Source: Pedobacter helvus
GTDB taxonomy: Bacteria > Bacteroidota > Bacteroidia > Sphingobacteriales > Sphingobacteriaceae
DNA: 64,000 nucleotides
NCBI RefSeq assembly: GCF_005925325.1
Contig: NZ_SRMP01000007.1
Location: 62,001-126,000 of the forward strand
Reading direction: 5' to 3'
Made by a program: the position numbers and the translations under genes. The notes beneath the pieces are model-generated. The model was given only the letters and a program-made list of their open reading frames with translations. It did not search any database and was not told the origin of the DNA. Shown in pieces: positions 63,090-64,000 of this stretch (its first letter is position 1; each line of letters opens with the position of its first letter).

Positions 63090-64000
63090 ATGGATATAGT
63101 ATCATTATTTTCAGGTGCTGGGGGGTTAGATTTAGGCCTAATAAATGCTGGCCATAAGATTGTATGGGCGAATGATATTGATCGAGACTCGTGCCTTTCT
63201 TATGAAAAGAACATTGGTAGTCATATAGTACATAAAGATATTTGTGAAGTTAAAGCGGAAGAAATCCCAGATTGTGACGTAGTTGTCGGGGGATTTCCTT
63301 GTCAGGGTTTCTCATTGGCAAATAAACTCAGACACAGTGATGATGACAGAAATACCTTATATCGTCAGTTTTACAGAGTAATTAACGAAAAGAAACCAGC
63401 ATATTTTCTTGCAGAAAATGTAAGAGGCATATTGAGTCTTGATAATGGCAATGCTATCAAGCAAATTGTCAGCGATTTTACAGAAGCCGGTTATCGAGTA
63501 AAATATAAAGCTTTTAATACTGCAGACTATGGTGTTCCTCAATCACGTGTAAGAGTGATTATCGCTGGTACCAGAACGGATATACCAAAAATGGCTGATT
63601 TTCAATTCCCTGAACCAACCCACGACAAAAGTAATTGGATTTCAGTAGGAAAAGCATTAAAAGATATTCCCGAGCCAGAAGAAACCAGCAAACTGTTCAA
63701 CCATGTTTACTCTAAATATAAAGTTACAAATCGTAATTATACAGGACATAGAAAAACAGATCCAAACAAACCTTCACCCACGATTCTAGCTCGAGGTAAC
63801 GGTAAAGGTGGAGTTTGTGCTATTCAACATCCTTTAAATCATAGGAGGATGAGTGTGCGAGAAAGTGCCACAGTCCAGACTTTCCCTATGAATTATGATT
63901 TTGTTGGATCCATGGGATCTATGTATCGCCAAGTTGGCAATGCTGTACCAATCAAATTTGGAGAGCATTTAGGATTAATGTTAAAGCAGCTTGAATTAGT
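63090..64000 (+). CDS. DNA (cytosine-5) methyltransferase, 3' end cut by window edge
   Basis: The visible 303 codons begin at ATG 63090 and carry the C5-methyltransferase motifs in order: I FSGAGGLDLG, IV GGFPCQGFS with catalytic Cys71, VI ENVRG, VIII QSRVRV, and IX-X MYRQVGNAVP. The short target-recognition region lies between VIII and IX (about residues 190-260). Motif X is present, so little of the protein is missing. No restriction endonuclease is seen beside it in the window; one could follow on the right. It may be an orphan methylase protecting the island or half of a restriction-modification system. The target sequence cannot be read. Confidence 0.95.
   Translation, partial: MDIVSLFSGAGGLDLGLINAGHKIVWANDIDRDSCLSYEKNIGSHIVHKDICEVKAEEIPDCDVVVGGFPCQGFSLANKLRHSDDDRNTLYRQFYRVINEKKPAYFLAENVRGILSLDNGNAIKQIVSDFTEAGYRVKYKAFNTADYGVPQSRVRVIIAGTRTDIPKMADFQFPEPTHDKSNWISVGKALKDIPEPEETSKLFNHVYSKYKVTNRNYTGHRKTDPNKPSPTILARGNGKGGVCAIQHPLNHRRMSVRESATVQTFPMNYDFVGSMGSMYRQVGNAVPIKFGEHLGLMLKQLEL

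Larger units (their letters stand above)
52225..64000. mobile_element. integrative mobilizable island next to tRNA-Lys, right end outside window
   Basis: From the tRNA-Lys gene to the window end the content changes from housekeeping genes to: tyrosine integrase, XRE regulator, tandem sigma factors, radC, DUF262 + HEPN genes, relaxase candidate, BtgA, two excisionase-like DNA-binding proteins and a DNA methyltransferase. tRNA-adjacent integrase plus BtgA-type mobilization genes is the standard layout of Bacteroidota integrative mobilizable elements. No conjugation (tra) genes are seen, so transfer would depend on a helper, or tra genes lie to the right. I found no second copy of the tRNA 3' end inside the window, so the right boundary is beyond 64000. 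Confidence 0.85.

Noticed and set aside
63357..63542. Leftward 61-codon frame inside the methyltransferase
   Set aside because: Antisense to conserved C5-methyltransferase motifs.
1..64000. Insertion sequences or transposase genes
   Set aside because: No transposase reading frame was recognised; the mobile features are the tRNA-linked island and small palindromic repeats only.

Overview
The window is AT-rich DNA from a member of the Bacteroidota, most like Pedobacter and relatives (Sphingobacteriaceae). Pointers to this are a type IX secretion (T9SS) type-B sorting domain, DUF4369/TlpA thioredoxins, a DPP-IV type S9 peptidase, a DUF5117-like zinc metalloprotease, SusC-style plug sequence, BtgA-type mobilization genes and promoters of the TTTG / TAnnTTTG class. 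Genus is an inference from gene content; no 16S gene is present.

Positions 1-8300 hold a leftward hexuronate catabolism operon: uxaB, uxaA, kduI, an SDR fructuronate reductase-like gene, uxaC, kdgK and the start of eda. UxaC isomerizes glucuronate and galacturonate. UxaB/UxaA carry tagaturonate to altronate to KDG. KduI feeds in unsaturated uronate from pectin or glycosaminoglycan breakdown. KdgK and Eda give pyruvate plus glyceraldehyde-3-phosphate. A dyad operator candidate overlaps a promoter candidate upstream of uxaB. Positions 8575-12131 hold a small rightward cluster of secreted Ig-like/DUF11/T9SS proteins. Positions 12361-18240 hold one huge alpha-2-macroglobulin-like protein with a carboxypeptidase-regulatory plus TonB-plug insertion.

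Positions 18400-51925 are chromosomal backbone. Genes there include yceH, an NlpC/P60 peptidase, uspA, a sterol desaturase/hydrolase operon, an aldehyde dehydrogenase, Xaa-Pro aminopeptidase, a PhoB-like response regulator, TlpA, gatB, alaS, a MerR regulator, two outer-membrane proteins, comEC, an enoyl-CoA hydratase, an LtaS-like sulfatase, DPP-IV, a zinc protease, mtaB and ubiX. Convergent genes are separated by strong bidirectional hairpin terminators.

A tRNA-Lys(TTT) gene at 52152-52224, with a textbook Bacteroidota promoter, marks the left edge of a genomic island that continues past the window end. From left to right it holds: a CTnDOT-type tyrosine integrase; a thioredoxin-like protein; an XRE regulator; a large structured-RNA candidate leading into two tandem paralogous sigma factors; radC; a second long structured element; a two-gene DUF262 + HEPN (Rx4H) unit that looks like a defence or toxin system; a DUF5712-like relaxase candidate and BtgA; a hairpin-rich oriT candidate; two small DNA-binding proteins; and a DNA cytosine-5 methyltransferase. 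The island looks like an integrative mobilizable element carrying defence or self-protection cargo. The best candidates for undescribed biology are the DUF262-HEPN pair and the two structured elements at 56171-56317 and 58060-58167.
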